From Maea johnstoni (lineage: Eukaryota; Annelida; Polychaeta; Spionida; Magelonidae), in the NCBI GenBank assembly GCA_963942565.1, contig OZ012686.1, positions 5,505,604 through 5,569,603 of the forward strand: 64,000 nucleotides of DNA, written 5' to 3'. Below, in pieces: positions 19,901 through 33,162 of this stretch. Within the stretch, counting starts at the first letter, position 1, and each line of letters begins with the position of its first letter. The notes beneath the pieces are model-generated. The model did not search any database. It was not told the origin of the DNA and saw only the letters and a list, made by a program, of their open reading frames with translations. Made by a program: the position numbers and the translations under genes.

Positions 19901-22900
19901 CTTCAATGACACCAAAAGAAGATTATCAGTAACAATAAATGATTGAAAAAACTACACAATAATGATGATGAAAATTATAATAATATAAAGAATAATAATA
20001 AGGACTCTAATAATAATGAATTTAATTATAATAATAATAATAATGAATATAATTATAATAATCTTGAAAGAATAATAATTTAAGAAAAAACAATAATGGA
20101 CGTAAACATAAACCCATTCAGGCCAGCAGCAGCCTTCAAAGCCTGACATTTTTTGATGACCGCCCCCTGACAAAAGCAAATTTTGAAAATAATCTATCGT
20201 ACTCTCTATCTTTCTATTGAACCATTTATCTATCAAACCATCTATCTATTGAACCATCTTTTTATCTATCGAACAGTCAATCCACATAGGCATCACCAAA
20301 TAAAAGTAATACAAATAAGTCGGAATACTTAATACTAGTCTATGCACGGGCACCATTGTGGTGTGCAGGTCCAACAAGGACGTAAATATAAATAATCGCA
20401 CTCACAAACTTTGCCTATTCTACAGTATCTAAAATAAGACAAAAATAAATGGATTGTTTCACATATATTAATCATGAAATGAAATAGATACTGAACTTAA
20501 GAGCATTCATACTTATTAACTTCTAATATCACAAAAGGGTTAATTTAGTATGCCCTTACTTAAAATGGTGTTTTTGGTATGCTTTGGTTATAACATGTTG
20601 CATTTTAGCCTACGTACCAAGGAACTGTATGTACAACTTTATAAAGTTAGCAAAGGCATGAACCAGTTATTCACGAATGTCTACTGGGTACGATGGACCA
20701 AGTGTGAAAAAGCAAATCAAAAGCTTTTTATTTTATCAAACATTTTGGGGGTAGTGAAGATCAAACTATTTAGCCTGACCACTCTAGAGGGAGGGTAAAT
20801 AAAACTATTTATCCTACTTCTACAGAAGGCTGGTAAATATATTTCAAGCAATGACTGGTTGCTTGGCTCATCTTATTGGCAAAGGGAACTTAATTTACCG
20901 GAGTCGCAAAAAAGGCCATGTGCATGTCCTTCAGTATGTCATAGAATATATCATCAGTACTATAAGTAAGACAAACCTATCAATAATGGAAACATGTATT
21001 TATCTCTATGTTTATCTATCAATATCTAACATCTATCTACATGTCTGTTTGTCAGTCAGTATTTCTATCTATCTTTCTATCTATCTGTGTGGGCGTGCGC
21101 ACTTGGACACACAAATTATACATATATATATATATACATATATATATATGTATGTATGTGTGTATGTATGTTTCTAAGTATGTATGTAAATATGTGTGTG
21201 TTTACTTATAGATAAATATACATATGAATAAATGTGTTTTCATTATTGATAGCCATCTTACTTTTTGCACTAATAGATATATAGTTTGAGTGCTTGAATG
21301 CGCAAATTTAAAGTAGCACAAATACTCTCCAGCAGGGCTGTTAAGCGAAATTATTTGCACTGCAAACTGAAGCAGTATACAGTTTCTGAATTAGCAAAGG
21401 TCCAATGCTCAGTAGTAAACACAACCCTTCAAAATAGAAAGCACACAACCTTCTTAATAGATGTATTAATTAGAGATAGCTTAGCATTCTCCAGCAGGTG
21501 CCAACTCCTAAATCAAACCATAAAGTACGTGTGCCCATTGCCGGGTTTGATTCAATTGAGTATTACATAGTATTACATACTTATTCTTTAATTAATATCA
21601 TTATATTGGAACCATTTATATAACCATAAATATCAGCAAATGTAGACACCAAAATAAACCCTCAAAACCATCTATCTATCTATCAAAGCATCTATCTATC
21701 TATCAAACCATCTATCTATCTATATATTGAACCAGCTATCTATCAAACCATCTATATATCTATTTAACCATCTATCTATTGAACCATCTTTCTATCTATC
21801 AAACCAGCTATCTATCTATCAAATAAATCAGCTATATCTATGTATTGAACCAGCTATCTATCCAATGAATGAATGAATGAGGGCTTAAAGGCACATCAGC
21901 ACATTAGGCTATTTAGTGCCATTAATTGTTTTTTTTTTCGTAAAGTGGTTGTTTGCCATTGTTGAAGAACAATGGCAAAGCATGTGAAAGAAGAAAAAGC
22001 GGAAGAGAAAGAGCAGAGCCTTCATATCCAAAGATGACCAAGGGATCTTTTAGATGCATGGTATCCATAGACAGATCCACACATCCCCATTTTTTTTATA
22101 AGGCGAGCAGGGTGCCACGCTGGCGTAGGGTTGCCCGGGGGGTGCCAACTCCTATTGCACACAGTAGGTGTGCCCCTTGCGGGGTGCTATCTATCCATCA
22201 AACTATCTATCTTTCAAACCATCTAGCTATTGAACCATCTATCTATCGTTCGAACCAGCTATCTATCAAACCAGCTATCTATCAAATCATTAAGCTATAT
22301 ATTGAACCAGCTATCTATGTATCAAACCAGCTATCTACTTATCAAACCAGCTAGTAATAATGATAATTAATTATTCAACAGTGCTGTAGGATTGTATATG
22401 ATAGGCAGCATTCACCACTTTGGGGCGGTGAATCCTGCAAAGTCATTATCTCCTCCTTGAACAGATAATACAACCTGGAAAATACACATCAAATGATAAA
22501 CAAAGTCAATACATATAGGTATCACCAAAATAAAAGTAATACAAATAAGTCGGAATACGTAATACTAGTCTATGCACAGGCACCATTGTGGTGGTAGAAA
22601 ATGGTAGAAAATTAATAGATGGGAAATGTATGGAATATTTAGGTATAACATGGGGTTATAATACCCACCAACAATTACTCAAACAGCCCAGGAAATCAAA
22701 AAATTGCAATGTAATCTGTAATGGTATTTACTAATAATGACAACCTTCATGGTGTGACTTTGGGAGTATGTACCACATATGTTGTAGGGTGACATGGCTC
22801 TGATTAATGTCTTTATCACCTGATTAAATTACATAACATAACTGATTGAAAAGACCAGTATTTCTAGTAGATTAATTGAATAATGCACTAAGTAACGTTT

Positions 22901-23139
22901 ATTTACCATGACTAAGATGTGGACAAATCATGGTTTAAAGATCATGAATTTAAATGTAAACTTACCCATGTTCTTGAGTGCAGGGACTGATGATGGGCAC
23001 CTCACCGACGGGTTAAGCTGCTTTCAGTAGGCTCTCTGAAGATGATGGTGTTGAGTCCGATGAGGAGCAAGGTAGTACCATAACATCTTTTAAAGATGAC
23101 ATTGCTTTTCCGGGACCGTCTGTTATGGTGAAGACAGGA
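19829..23139. repeat. Macrosatellite unit 4 (3311 bp)
   Basis: Trio type with a private change TTTTATCAAAC near 20732. Its right end switches to the Arg-type exon segment shared with units 5-7. Confidence 0.95.
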
Positions 23140-23211
23140 GATCACTGTGTAGGCTGTGGCAATAAAGCACGCGCCAAACATGGCTGTGAAGAATTCCTTC
23201 CTTTCTTCCGT
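22966..23211 (-). pseudogene. Exon-like segment, copy 4
   Basis: Arg replaces Ser at residue 31 (AGACGG for AGCCGG); signals are kept. Confidence 0.4.
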
Positions 23212-26200
23212 CTTCAATGACACCAAAAGAAGATTATCAGTAACAATAAATGATTGAAAAAACTACACAATAATGATGATGAAAATTATAATAATATAAA
23301 GAATAATAATAAGGACTCTAATAATAATGAATTTAATTATAATAATAATAATAATGAATATAATTATAATAATCTTGAAAGAATAATAATTTAAGAAAAA
23401 ACAATAATGGACGTAAACATGAACCCAATCAGGCCAGCAGCAGCCTTCAAAGCCTGACATTTTTTGATGACCGCCCCCTGACAAAAGCAAATTTTGAAAA
23501 TAATCTATCGTACGCTCTATCTTTCTATTGAACCATTTATCTATCAAACCATCTATCTGTTGAACCATCTTTTTATCTATCGAACAGTCAATCCACATAG
23601 GCATCACCAAATAAAAGTAATACAAATAAGTCGGAATACTTAATACTAGTCTATGCACGGGCACCATTGTGGTGTGCAGGTCCAACAAGGACGTAAATAT
23701 AAATAATCGCACTCACAAACTTTGCCTATTCTACAGTATCTAAAATAAGACAAAAATAAATGGATTGTTTCACATATATTAATGATGAAATGAAATAGAT
23801 ACTGAACTTAAGAGCATTCATACTTATTAACTTCTAATATCACAAAAGGGTTAATTTAGTATGCCCTTACTTAAAATGGTGTTTTTGGTATGCTTTGGTT
23901 ATAACATGTTGCATTTTAGCCTACGTACCAAGGAACTGTATGTACAACTTTATAAAGTTAGCAAAGGCATGAACCAGTTATTCACGAATGTCTACTGGGT
24001 ACGATGGACCAAGTGTGAAAAAGCAAATCAAAAGCTTTTTATTTTCTCAAACATTTTGGGGGTAGAGAAGATCAAACTATTTAGCCTGACCACTCTAGAG
24101 GGAGGGTAAATAAAACTATTTATCCTACTTCTACAGAAGGCTGGTAAATATATTTCAAGCAATGACTGGTTGCTTGGCTCATCTTATTGGCAAAGGGAAC
24201 TTAATTTACCGGAGTCGCAAAAAAGGCCATGTGCATGTCCTTCAGTATGTCATAGAATATATCATCAGTACTATAAGTAAGACAAACCTATCAATAATGG
24301 AAACATGTATTTATCTCTATGTTTATCTATCAATATCTAACATCTATCTACATGTCTGTTTGTCAGTCAGTATTTCTATCTATCTTTCTATCTATCTATC
24401 TGTGTGGGCGTGCGCACTTGGACACACAAATTATACATATATATATATACATATATATATATGTATGTATGTGTGTATGTATGTTTCTAAGTATGTATGT
24501 AAATATGTGTGTGTTTACTTATAGATAAATATACATATGAATAAATGTTTTCATTATTGATAGCCATCTTACTTTTTGCACTAATAGATATATAGTTTGA
24601 GTGCTTGAATGCGCAAATTTAAAGTAGCACATATACTCTCCAGCAGGGCTGTTAAGCGAAATTATTTGCACTGCAAACTGAAGCAGTATACAGTTTCTGA
24701 ATTATCAAAGGTCCAATGCTCAGTAGTAAACACAACCCTTCAAAATAGAAAGCACACAACCTTCTTAATAGATGTATTAATTAGAGATAGCTTAGCATTC
24801 TCCAGCAGGTGCCAACTCCTAAATCAAACCATAAAGTACGTGTGCCCATTGCCGGGTTTGATTCAATTGAGTATTACATAGTATTACATACTTATTCTTT
24901 AATTAATATCATTATATTGGAACCATTTATATAACCATAAATATCAGCAAATGTAGACCCCAAAATAAACCCTCAAAACCATCTATCTATCTATCAAAGC
25001 ATCTATCTATCTATCAAACCATCTATCTATCTATATATTGAACCAGCTATCTATCAAACCATCTATATATCTATTTAACCATCTATCCATTGAACCATCT
25101 TTCTATCTATCAAACCAGCTATCTATCTATCAAATAAATCAGCTATATCTATGTATTGAACCAGCTATCCAACCAATGAATGAATGAATGAGGGCTTAAA
25201 GGCACATCAGCACATTAGGCTATTTAGTGCCATTAATTGGTTTTTTTTTCGTAAAGTGGTTGTTTGCCATTGTTGAAGAACAATGGCAAAGCATGTGAAA
25301 GAAGAAAAAGCGGAAGAGAAAGAGCAGAGCCTTCATATCCAAAGATGACCAAGGGATCTTTTAGATGCATGGTATCCATAGACAGATCCACACATCCCCA
25401 ATTTTTTTATAAGGCGCGCAGGGAGCCACGCTGGCGTAGGGTTGCCCGGGAGGTGCCAACTCCTATTGCACACAGTAGGTGTGCCCCTGGCGGGGTGCTA
25501 TCTATCCATCAAACTATCTATCTTTCAAACCATCTAGCTATTGAACCATCTATCTATCGTTCGAACCAGCTATCTATCAAACCAGCTATCTATCAAATCA
25601 TTAAGCTATATATTGAACCAGCTATCTATGTATCAAACCAGCTATCTACTTATCAAACCAGCTAGTAATAATGATAATTAATTATTCAACAGTGCTGTAG
25701 GATTGTATATGATAGGCAGCATTCACCACCTGAGGGCGGTGAATCCTGCAAAGTCATTATCTCCTCCTTGAACAGATAATACAACCTGGAAAATACACAT
25801 CAAATGATAAACAAAGTCAATACATATAGGTATCACCAAAATAAAAGTAATACAAATAAGTCGGAATACGTAATACTAGTCTATGCACAGGCACCATTGT
25901 GGTGGTAGAAAATGGTAGAAAATTAATAGATGGGAAATGTATGGAATATTTAGGTATAACATGGGGTTATAATACCCACCAACAATTACTCAAACAGCCC
26001 AGGAAATCAAAAAATTGCAATGTAATCTGTAATGGTATTTACTAATAATGACAACCTTCATGGTGTGACTTTGGGAGTATGTACCACATATGTTGTAGGG
26101 TGACATGGCTCTGATTAATGTCTTTATCACCTGATTAAATTACATAACATAACTGATTGAAAAGACCAGTATTTCTAGTAGATTAATTGAATAATGCACT

Positions 26201-26450
26201 AAGTAACTTTTATTTACCATGACTAAGATGTGGACAAATCTTGGTTTTAAGATCATGAATTTAAATGTAAACTTACCCATGTTCTTGAGTGCAGGGACTG
26301 ATGATGTGCACCTCACCGACGGGTTAAGCTGCTTTCAGTAGGCTCTCTGAAGATGATGGTGTTGAGTCCGATGAGGAGCAAGGTAGTACCATAACATCTT
26401 TTAAAGATGACATTGCTTTTCCGGGACCGTCTGTTATGGTGAAGACAGGA
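23140..26450. repeat. Macrosatellite unit 5 (3311 bp)
   Basis: Its right half matches unit 1 (CGCGCAGGGAGCC near 25417, CCCCTGGCGG near 25485). Private features are the altered hairpin loop near 25730 and AACATGAACCC near 23416. Its tail carries CTTGGTTTTAAG and GATGTGCACC, shared only with unit 6. Confidence 0.95.
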
Positions 26451-26522
26451 GATCACTGTGTAGGCTGTGGCAATAAAGCACGCGCCAAACATGGCTGTGA
26501 AGAATTCCTTCCTTTCTTCCGT
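26277..26522 (-). pseudogene. Exon-like segment, copy 5
   Basis: Arg at residue 31. A change lies in the 36-base tail between the stop and the donor (GATGTGCACC on the plus strand). Confidence 0.4.
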
Positions 26523-29500
26523 CTTCAATGACACCAAAAGAAGATTATCAGTAACAATAAATGATTGAAAAAACTACACAATAATGATGATGAAAATTAT
26601 AATAATATAAAGAATAATAATAATGACTCTAATAATAATGAATTTAATTATAATAATAATAATAATGAATATAATTATAATAATCTTGAAAGAATAATAA
26701 TTTAAGAAAAAACAATAATGGACGTAAACATAAACCCAATCAGGCCAGCAGCAGCCTTCAAAGCCTGACATTTTTTGATGACCGCCCCCTGACAAAAGCA
26801 AATTTTGAAAATAATCTATCGTACGCTCTATCTTTCTATTGAACCATTTATCTATCAAACCATCTATCTGTTGAACCATCTTTTTATCTATCGAACAGTC
26901 AATCCACATAGGCATCACCAAATAAAAGTAATACAAATAAGTCGGAATACTTAATACTAGTCTATGCACGGGCACCATTGTGGTGTGCAGGTCCAACAAG
27001 GACGTAAATATAAATAATCGCACTCACAAACTTTGCCTATTCTACAGTATCTAAAATAAGACAAAAATAAATGGATTGTTTCACATATATTAATGATGAA
27101 ATGAAATAGATACTGAACTTAAGAGCATTCATACTTATTAACTTCTAATATCACAAAAGGGTTAATTTAGTATGCCCTTACTTAAAATGGTGTTTTTGGT
27201 ATGCTTTGGTTATAACATGTTGCATTTTAGCCTACATACCAAGGAACTGTATGTACAACTTTATAAAGTTAGCAAAGGCATGAACCAGTTATTCACGAAT
27301 GTCTACTGGGTACGATGGACCAAGTGTGAAAAAGCAAATCAAAAGCTTTTTATTTTCTCAAACATTTTGGGGGTAGAGAAGATCAAACTATTTAGCCTGA
27401 CCACTCTAGAGGGAGGGTAAATAAAACTATTTATCCTACTTCTACAGAAGGCTGGTAAATATATTTCAAGCAATGACTGGTTGCTTGGCTCATCTTATTG
27501 GCAAAGGGAACTTAATTTACCGGAGTCGCAAAAAAGGCCATGTGCATGTCCTTCAGTATGTCATAGAATATATCATCAGTACTATAAGTAAGACAAACCT
27601 ATCAATAATGGAAACATGTATTTATCTCTATGTTTATCTATCAATATCTAACATCTATCTACATGTCTGTTTGTCAGTCAGTATTTCTATCTATCTTTCT
27701 ATCTATCTATCTGTGTGGGCGTGCGCACTTGGACACACACAAATTATACATATATATATATACATATATATATATATGTATGTATGTGTGTATGTATGTT
27801 TCTAAGTATGTATGTAAATATGTGTGTGTTTACTTATAGATAAATATACATATGAATAAATGTGTTTTCATTATTGATAGCCATCTTACTTTTTGCACTA
27901 ATAGATATATAGTTTGAGTGCTTGAATGCGCAAATTTAAAGTAGCACAAATACTCTCCAGGAGGGCTGTTAAGCGAAATTATTTGCACTGCAAACAGAAG
28001 CAGTATACAGTTTCTGAATTAGCAAAGGTCCAATGCTCAGTAGTAAACACAACCCTTCAAAATAGAAAGCACACAACCTTCTTAATAGATGTATTAATTA
28101 GAGATAGCTTAGCATTCTCCAGCAGGTGCCAACTCCTAAATCAAACCATAAAGTACATGTGCCCATTGCCGCGTTTGATTCAATTGAGTATTACATAGTA
28201 TTACATACTTATTCTTTAATTAATATCATTATATTGGAACCATTTATATAACCATAAATATCAGCAAATGTAGACACCAAAAGAAACCCTCAAAACCATC
28301 TATCTATCTATCAAAGCATCTATCTATCTATCAAACCATCTATCTATCTATATATTGAACCAGCTATCTATCAAACCATCTATATATCTATTTAACCATC
28401 TATCTATTGAACCATCTTTCTATCTATCAAACCAGCTATCTATCTATCAAATAAATCAGCTATATCTATGTATTGAACCAGCTATCTATCCAATGAATGA
28501 ATGAATGAGGGCTTAAAGGCACATCAGCACATTAGGCTATTTAGTGCCATTAATTGGGTTTTTTTTCGTAGTAAAGTGGTTGTTTGCCATTGTTGAAGAA
28601 CAATGGCAAAGCATGTGAAAGAAGAAAAAGCGGAAGAGAAAGAGCAGAGCCTTCATATCTAAAGATGACCAAGGGATCTTTTAGATGCATGGTATCCATA
28701 GACAGATCCACACATCCCCATTTTTTTTATAAGGCGAGCAGGGTGCCACGCTGGCGTAGGGTTGCCCGGGAGGTGCCAACTCCTATTGCACACAGTAGGT
28801 GTGCCCCTTGCGGGGTGCTATCTATCCATCAAACTATCTATCTTTCAAACCATCTAGCTATTGAACCATCTATCTATCGTTCGAACCAGCTATCTATCAA
28901 ACCAGCTATCTATCAAATCATTAAGCTATATATTGAACCAGCTATCTATGTATCAAACCAGCTATCTACTTATCAAACCAGCTAGTAATAATGATAAGTA
29001 ATTATTCAACAGTGCTGTAGGATTGTATATGATAGGCAGCATTCACCACTTTGGGGCGGTGAATCCTGCAAAGTCATTATCTCCTCCTTGAACAGATAAT
29101 ACAACCTGGAAAATACACATCAAATGATAAACAAAGTCAATACATATAGGTATCACCAAAATAAAAGTAATACAAATAAGTCGGAATACGTAATACTAGT
29201 CTATGCACAGGCACCATTGTGGTGGTAGAAAATGGTAGAAAATTAATAGATGGGAAATGTATGGAATATTTAGGTATAACATGGGGTTATAATACCCACC
29301 AACAATTACTCAAACAGCCCAGGAAATCAAAAAATTGCAATGTAATCTGTAATGGTATTTACTAATAATGACAACCTTCATGGTGTGACTTTGGGAGTAT
29401 GTACCACATATGTTGTAGGGTGACATGGCTCTGATTAATGTCTTTATCACCTGATTAAATTACATAACATAACTGATTGAAAAGACCAGTATTTCTAGTA

Positions 29501-29770
29501 GATTAATTGAATAATGCACTAAGTAACTTTTATTTACCATGACTAAGATGTGGACAAATCTTGGTTTTAAGATCATGAATTTAAATGTAAACTTACCCAT
29601 GTTCTTGAGTGCAGGGACTGATGATGTGCACCTCACCGACGGGTTAAGCTGCTTTCAGTAGGCTCTCTGAAGATGATGGTGTTGAGTCCGATGAGGAGCA
29701 AGGTAGTACCATAACATCTTTTAAAGATGACATTGCTTTTCCGGGACCGTCTGTTATGGTGAAGACAGGA
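26451..29770. repeat. Macrosatellite unit 6 (3320 bp)
   Basis: Sister of unit 7: CCTACATACC near 27230, CCAGGAGGGC near 27957, AAAAGAAACCC near 28279 and GATAAGTAATT near 28993 occur in both. First unit with the GTAGTAAAGTGG insertion that runs through unit 13. Confidence 0.95.
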
Positions 29771-29842
29771 GATCACTGTGTAGGCTGTGGCAATAAAGCA
29801 CGCGCCAAACATGGCTGTGAAGAATTCCTTCCTTTCTTCCGT
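29597..29842 (-). pseudogene. Exon-like segment, copy 6
   Basis: Arg at residue 31, with the same tail change as copy 5. Confidence 0.4.
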
Positions 29843-32800
29843 CTTCAATGACACCAAAAGAAGATTATCAGTAACAATAAATGATTGAAAAAACTACACA
29901 ATAATGATGATGAAAATTATAATAATATAAAGAATAATAATAATGACTCTAATAATAATGAATTTAATTATAATAATAATAATAATGAATATAATTATAA
30001 TAATCTTGAAAGAATAATAATTTAAGAAAAAACAATAATGGACGTAAACATAAACCCAATCAGGCCAGCAGCAGCCTTCAAAGCCTGACATTTTTTGATG
30101 ACCGCCCCCTGACAAAAGCAAATTTTGAAAATAATCTATCGTACGCTCTATCTTTCTATTGAACCATTTATCTATCAAACCATCTATCTGTTGAACCATC
30201 TTTTTATCTATCGAACAGTCAATCCACATAGGCATCACCAAATAAAAGTAATACAAATAAGTCGGAATACTTAATACTAGTCTATGCACGGGCACCATTG
30301 TGGTGTGCAGGTCCAACAAGGACGTAAATATAAATAATCGCACTCACAAACTTTGCCTATTCTACAGTATCTAAAATAAGACAAAAATAAATGGATTGTT
30401 TCACATATATTAATGATGAAATGAAATAGATACTGAACTTAAGAGCATTCATACTTATTAACTTCTAATATCACAAAAGGGTTAATTTAGTATGCCCTTA
30501 CTTAAAATGGTGTTTTTGGTATGCTTTGGTTATAACATGTTGCATTTTAGCCTACATACCAAGGAACTGTATGTACAACTTTATAAAGTTAGCAAAGGCA
30601 TGAACCAGTTATTCACGAATGTCTACTGGGTACGATGGACCAAGTGTGAAAAAGCAAATCAAAAGCTTTTTATTTTCTCAAACATTTTGGGGGTAGAGAA
30701 GATCAAACTATTTAGCCTGACCACTCTAGAGGGAGGGTAAATAAAACTATTTATCCTACTTCTACAGAAGGCTGGTAAATATATTTCAAGCAATGACTGG
30801 TTGCTTGGCTCATCTTATTGGCAAAGGGAACTTAATTTACCGGAGTCGCAAAAAAGGCCATGTGCATGTCCTTCAGTATGTCATAGAATATATCATCAGT
30901 ACTATAAGTAAGACAAACCTATCAATAATGGAAACATGTATTTATCTCTATGTTTATCTATCAATATCTAACATCTATCTACATGTCTGTTTGTCAGTCA
31001 GTATTTCTATCTATCTTTCTATCTATCTATCTGTGTGGGCGTGCGCACTTGGACACACACAAATTATACATATATATATATACATATATATATATATGTA
31101 TGTATGTGTGTATGTATGTTTCTAAGTATGTATGTAAATATGTGTGTGTTTACTTATAGATAAATATACATATGAATAAATGTGTTTTCATTATTGATAG
31201 CCATCTTACTTTTTGCACTAATAGATATATAGTTTGAGTGCTTGAATGCGCAAATTTAAAGTAGCACAAATACTCTCCAGGAGGGCTGTTAAGCGAAATT
31301 ATTTGCACTGCAAACAGAAGCAGTATACAGTTTCTGAATTAGCAAAGGTCCAATGCTCAGTAGTAAACACAACCCTTCAAAATAGAAAGCACACAACCTT
31401 CTTAATAGATGTATTAATTAGAGATAGCTTAGCATTCTCCAGCAGGTGCCAACTCCTAAATCAAACCATAAAGTACATGTGCCCATTGCCGCGTTTGATT
31501 CAATTGAGTATTACATAGTATTACATACTTATTCTTTAATTAATATCATTATATTGGAACCATTTATATAACCATAAATATCAGCAAATGTAGACACCAA
31601 AAGAAACCCTCAAAACCATCTATCTATCTATCAAAGCATCTATCTATCTATCAAACCATCTATCTATCTATATATTGAACCAGCTATCTATCAAACCATC
31701 TATATATCTATTTAACCATCTATCTATTGAACCATCTTTCTATCTATCAAACCAGCTATCTATCTATCAAATAAATCAGCTATATCTATGTATTGAACCA
31801 GCTATCTATCCAATGAATGAATGAATGAGGGCTTAAAGGCACATCAGCACATTAGGCTATTTAGTGCCATTAATTGGGTTTTTTTTCGTAGTAAAGTGGT
31901 TGTTTGCCATTGTTGAAGAACAATGGCAAAGCATGTGAAAGAAGAAAAAGCGGAAGAGAAAGAGCAGAGCCTTCATATCTAAAGATGACCAAGGGATCTT
32001 TTAGATGCATGGTATCCATAGACAGATCCACACATCCCCATTTTTTTTATAAGGCGAGCAGGGTGCCACGCTGGCGTAGGGTTGCCCGGGAGGTGCCAAC
32101 TCCTATTGCACACAGTAGGTGTGCCCCTTGCGGGGTGCTATCTATCCATCAAACTATCTATCTTTCAAACCATCTAGCTATTGAACCATCTATCTATCGT
32201 TCGAACCAGCTATCTATCAAACCAGCTATCTATCAAATCATTAAGCTATATATTGAACCAGCTATCTATGTATCAAACCAGCTATCTACTTATCAAACCA
32301 GCTAGTAATAATGATAAGTAATTATTCAACAGTGCTGTAGGATTGTATATGATAGGCAGCATTCACCACTTTGGGGCGGTGAATCCTGCAAAGTCATTAT
32401 CTCCTCCTTGAACAGATAATACAACCTGGAAAATACACATCAAATGATAAACAAAGTCAATACATATAGGTATCACCAAAATAAAAGTAATACAAATAAG
32501 TCGGAATACGTAATACTAGTCTATGCACAGGCACCATTGTGGTGGTAGAAAATGGTAGAAAATTAATAGATGGGAAATGTATGGAATATTTAGGTATAAC
32601 ATGGGGTTATAATACCCACCAACAATTACTCAAACAGCCCAGGAAATCAAAAAATTGCAATGTAATCTGTAATGGTATTTACTAATAATGACAACCTTCA
32701 TGGTGTGACTTTGGGAGTATGTACCACATATGTTGTAGGGTGACATGGCTCTGATTAATGTCTTTATCACCTGATTAAATTACATAACATAACTGATTGA

Positions 32801-33090
32801 AAAGACCAGTATTTCTAGTAGATTAATTGAATAATGCACTAAGTAACTTTTATTTACCATGACTAAGATGTGGACAAATCATGGTTTAAAGATCATGAAT
32901 TTAAATGTAAACTTACCCATGTTCTTGAGTGCAGGGACTGATGATGGGCACCTCACCGACGGGTTAAGCTGCTTTCAGTAGGCTCTCTGAAGATGATGGT
33001 GTTGAGTCCGATGAGGAGCAAGGTAGTACCATAACATCTTTTAAAGATGACATTGCTTTTCCGGGACCGTCTGTTATGGTGAAGACAGGA
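29771..33090. repeat. Macrosatellite unit 7 (3320 bp)
   Basis: Same length and private markers as unit 6 except at the right end, where CATGGTTTAAAG and GATGGGCACC return. The duplicated block therefore appears to run from about 26240 to 32870. Confidence 0.95.
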
Positions 33091-33162
33091 GATCACTGTG
33101 TAGGCTGTGGCAATAAAGCACGCGCCAAACATGGCTGTGAAGAATTCCTTCCTTTCTTCCGT
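32917..33162 (-). pseudogene. Exon-like segment, copy 7
   Basis: Arg at residue 31; the tail is of the common type. Confidence 0.4.
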
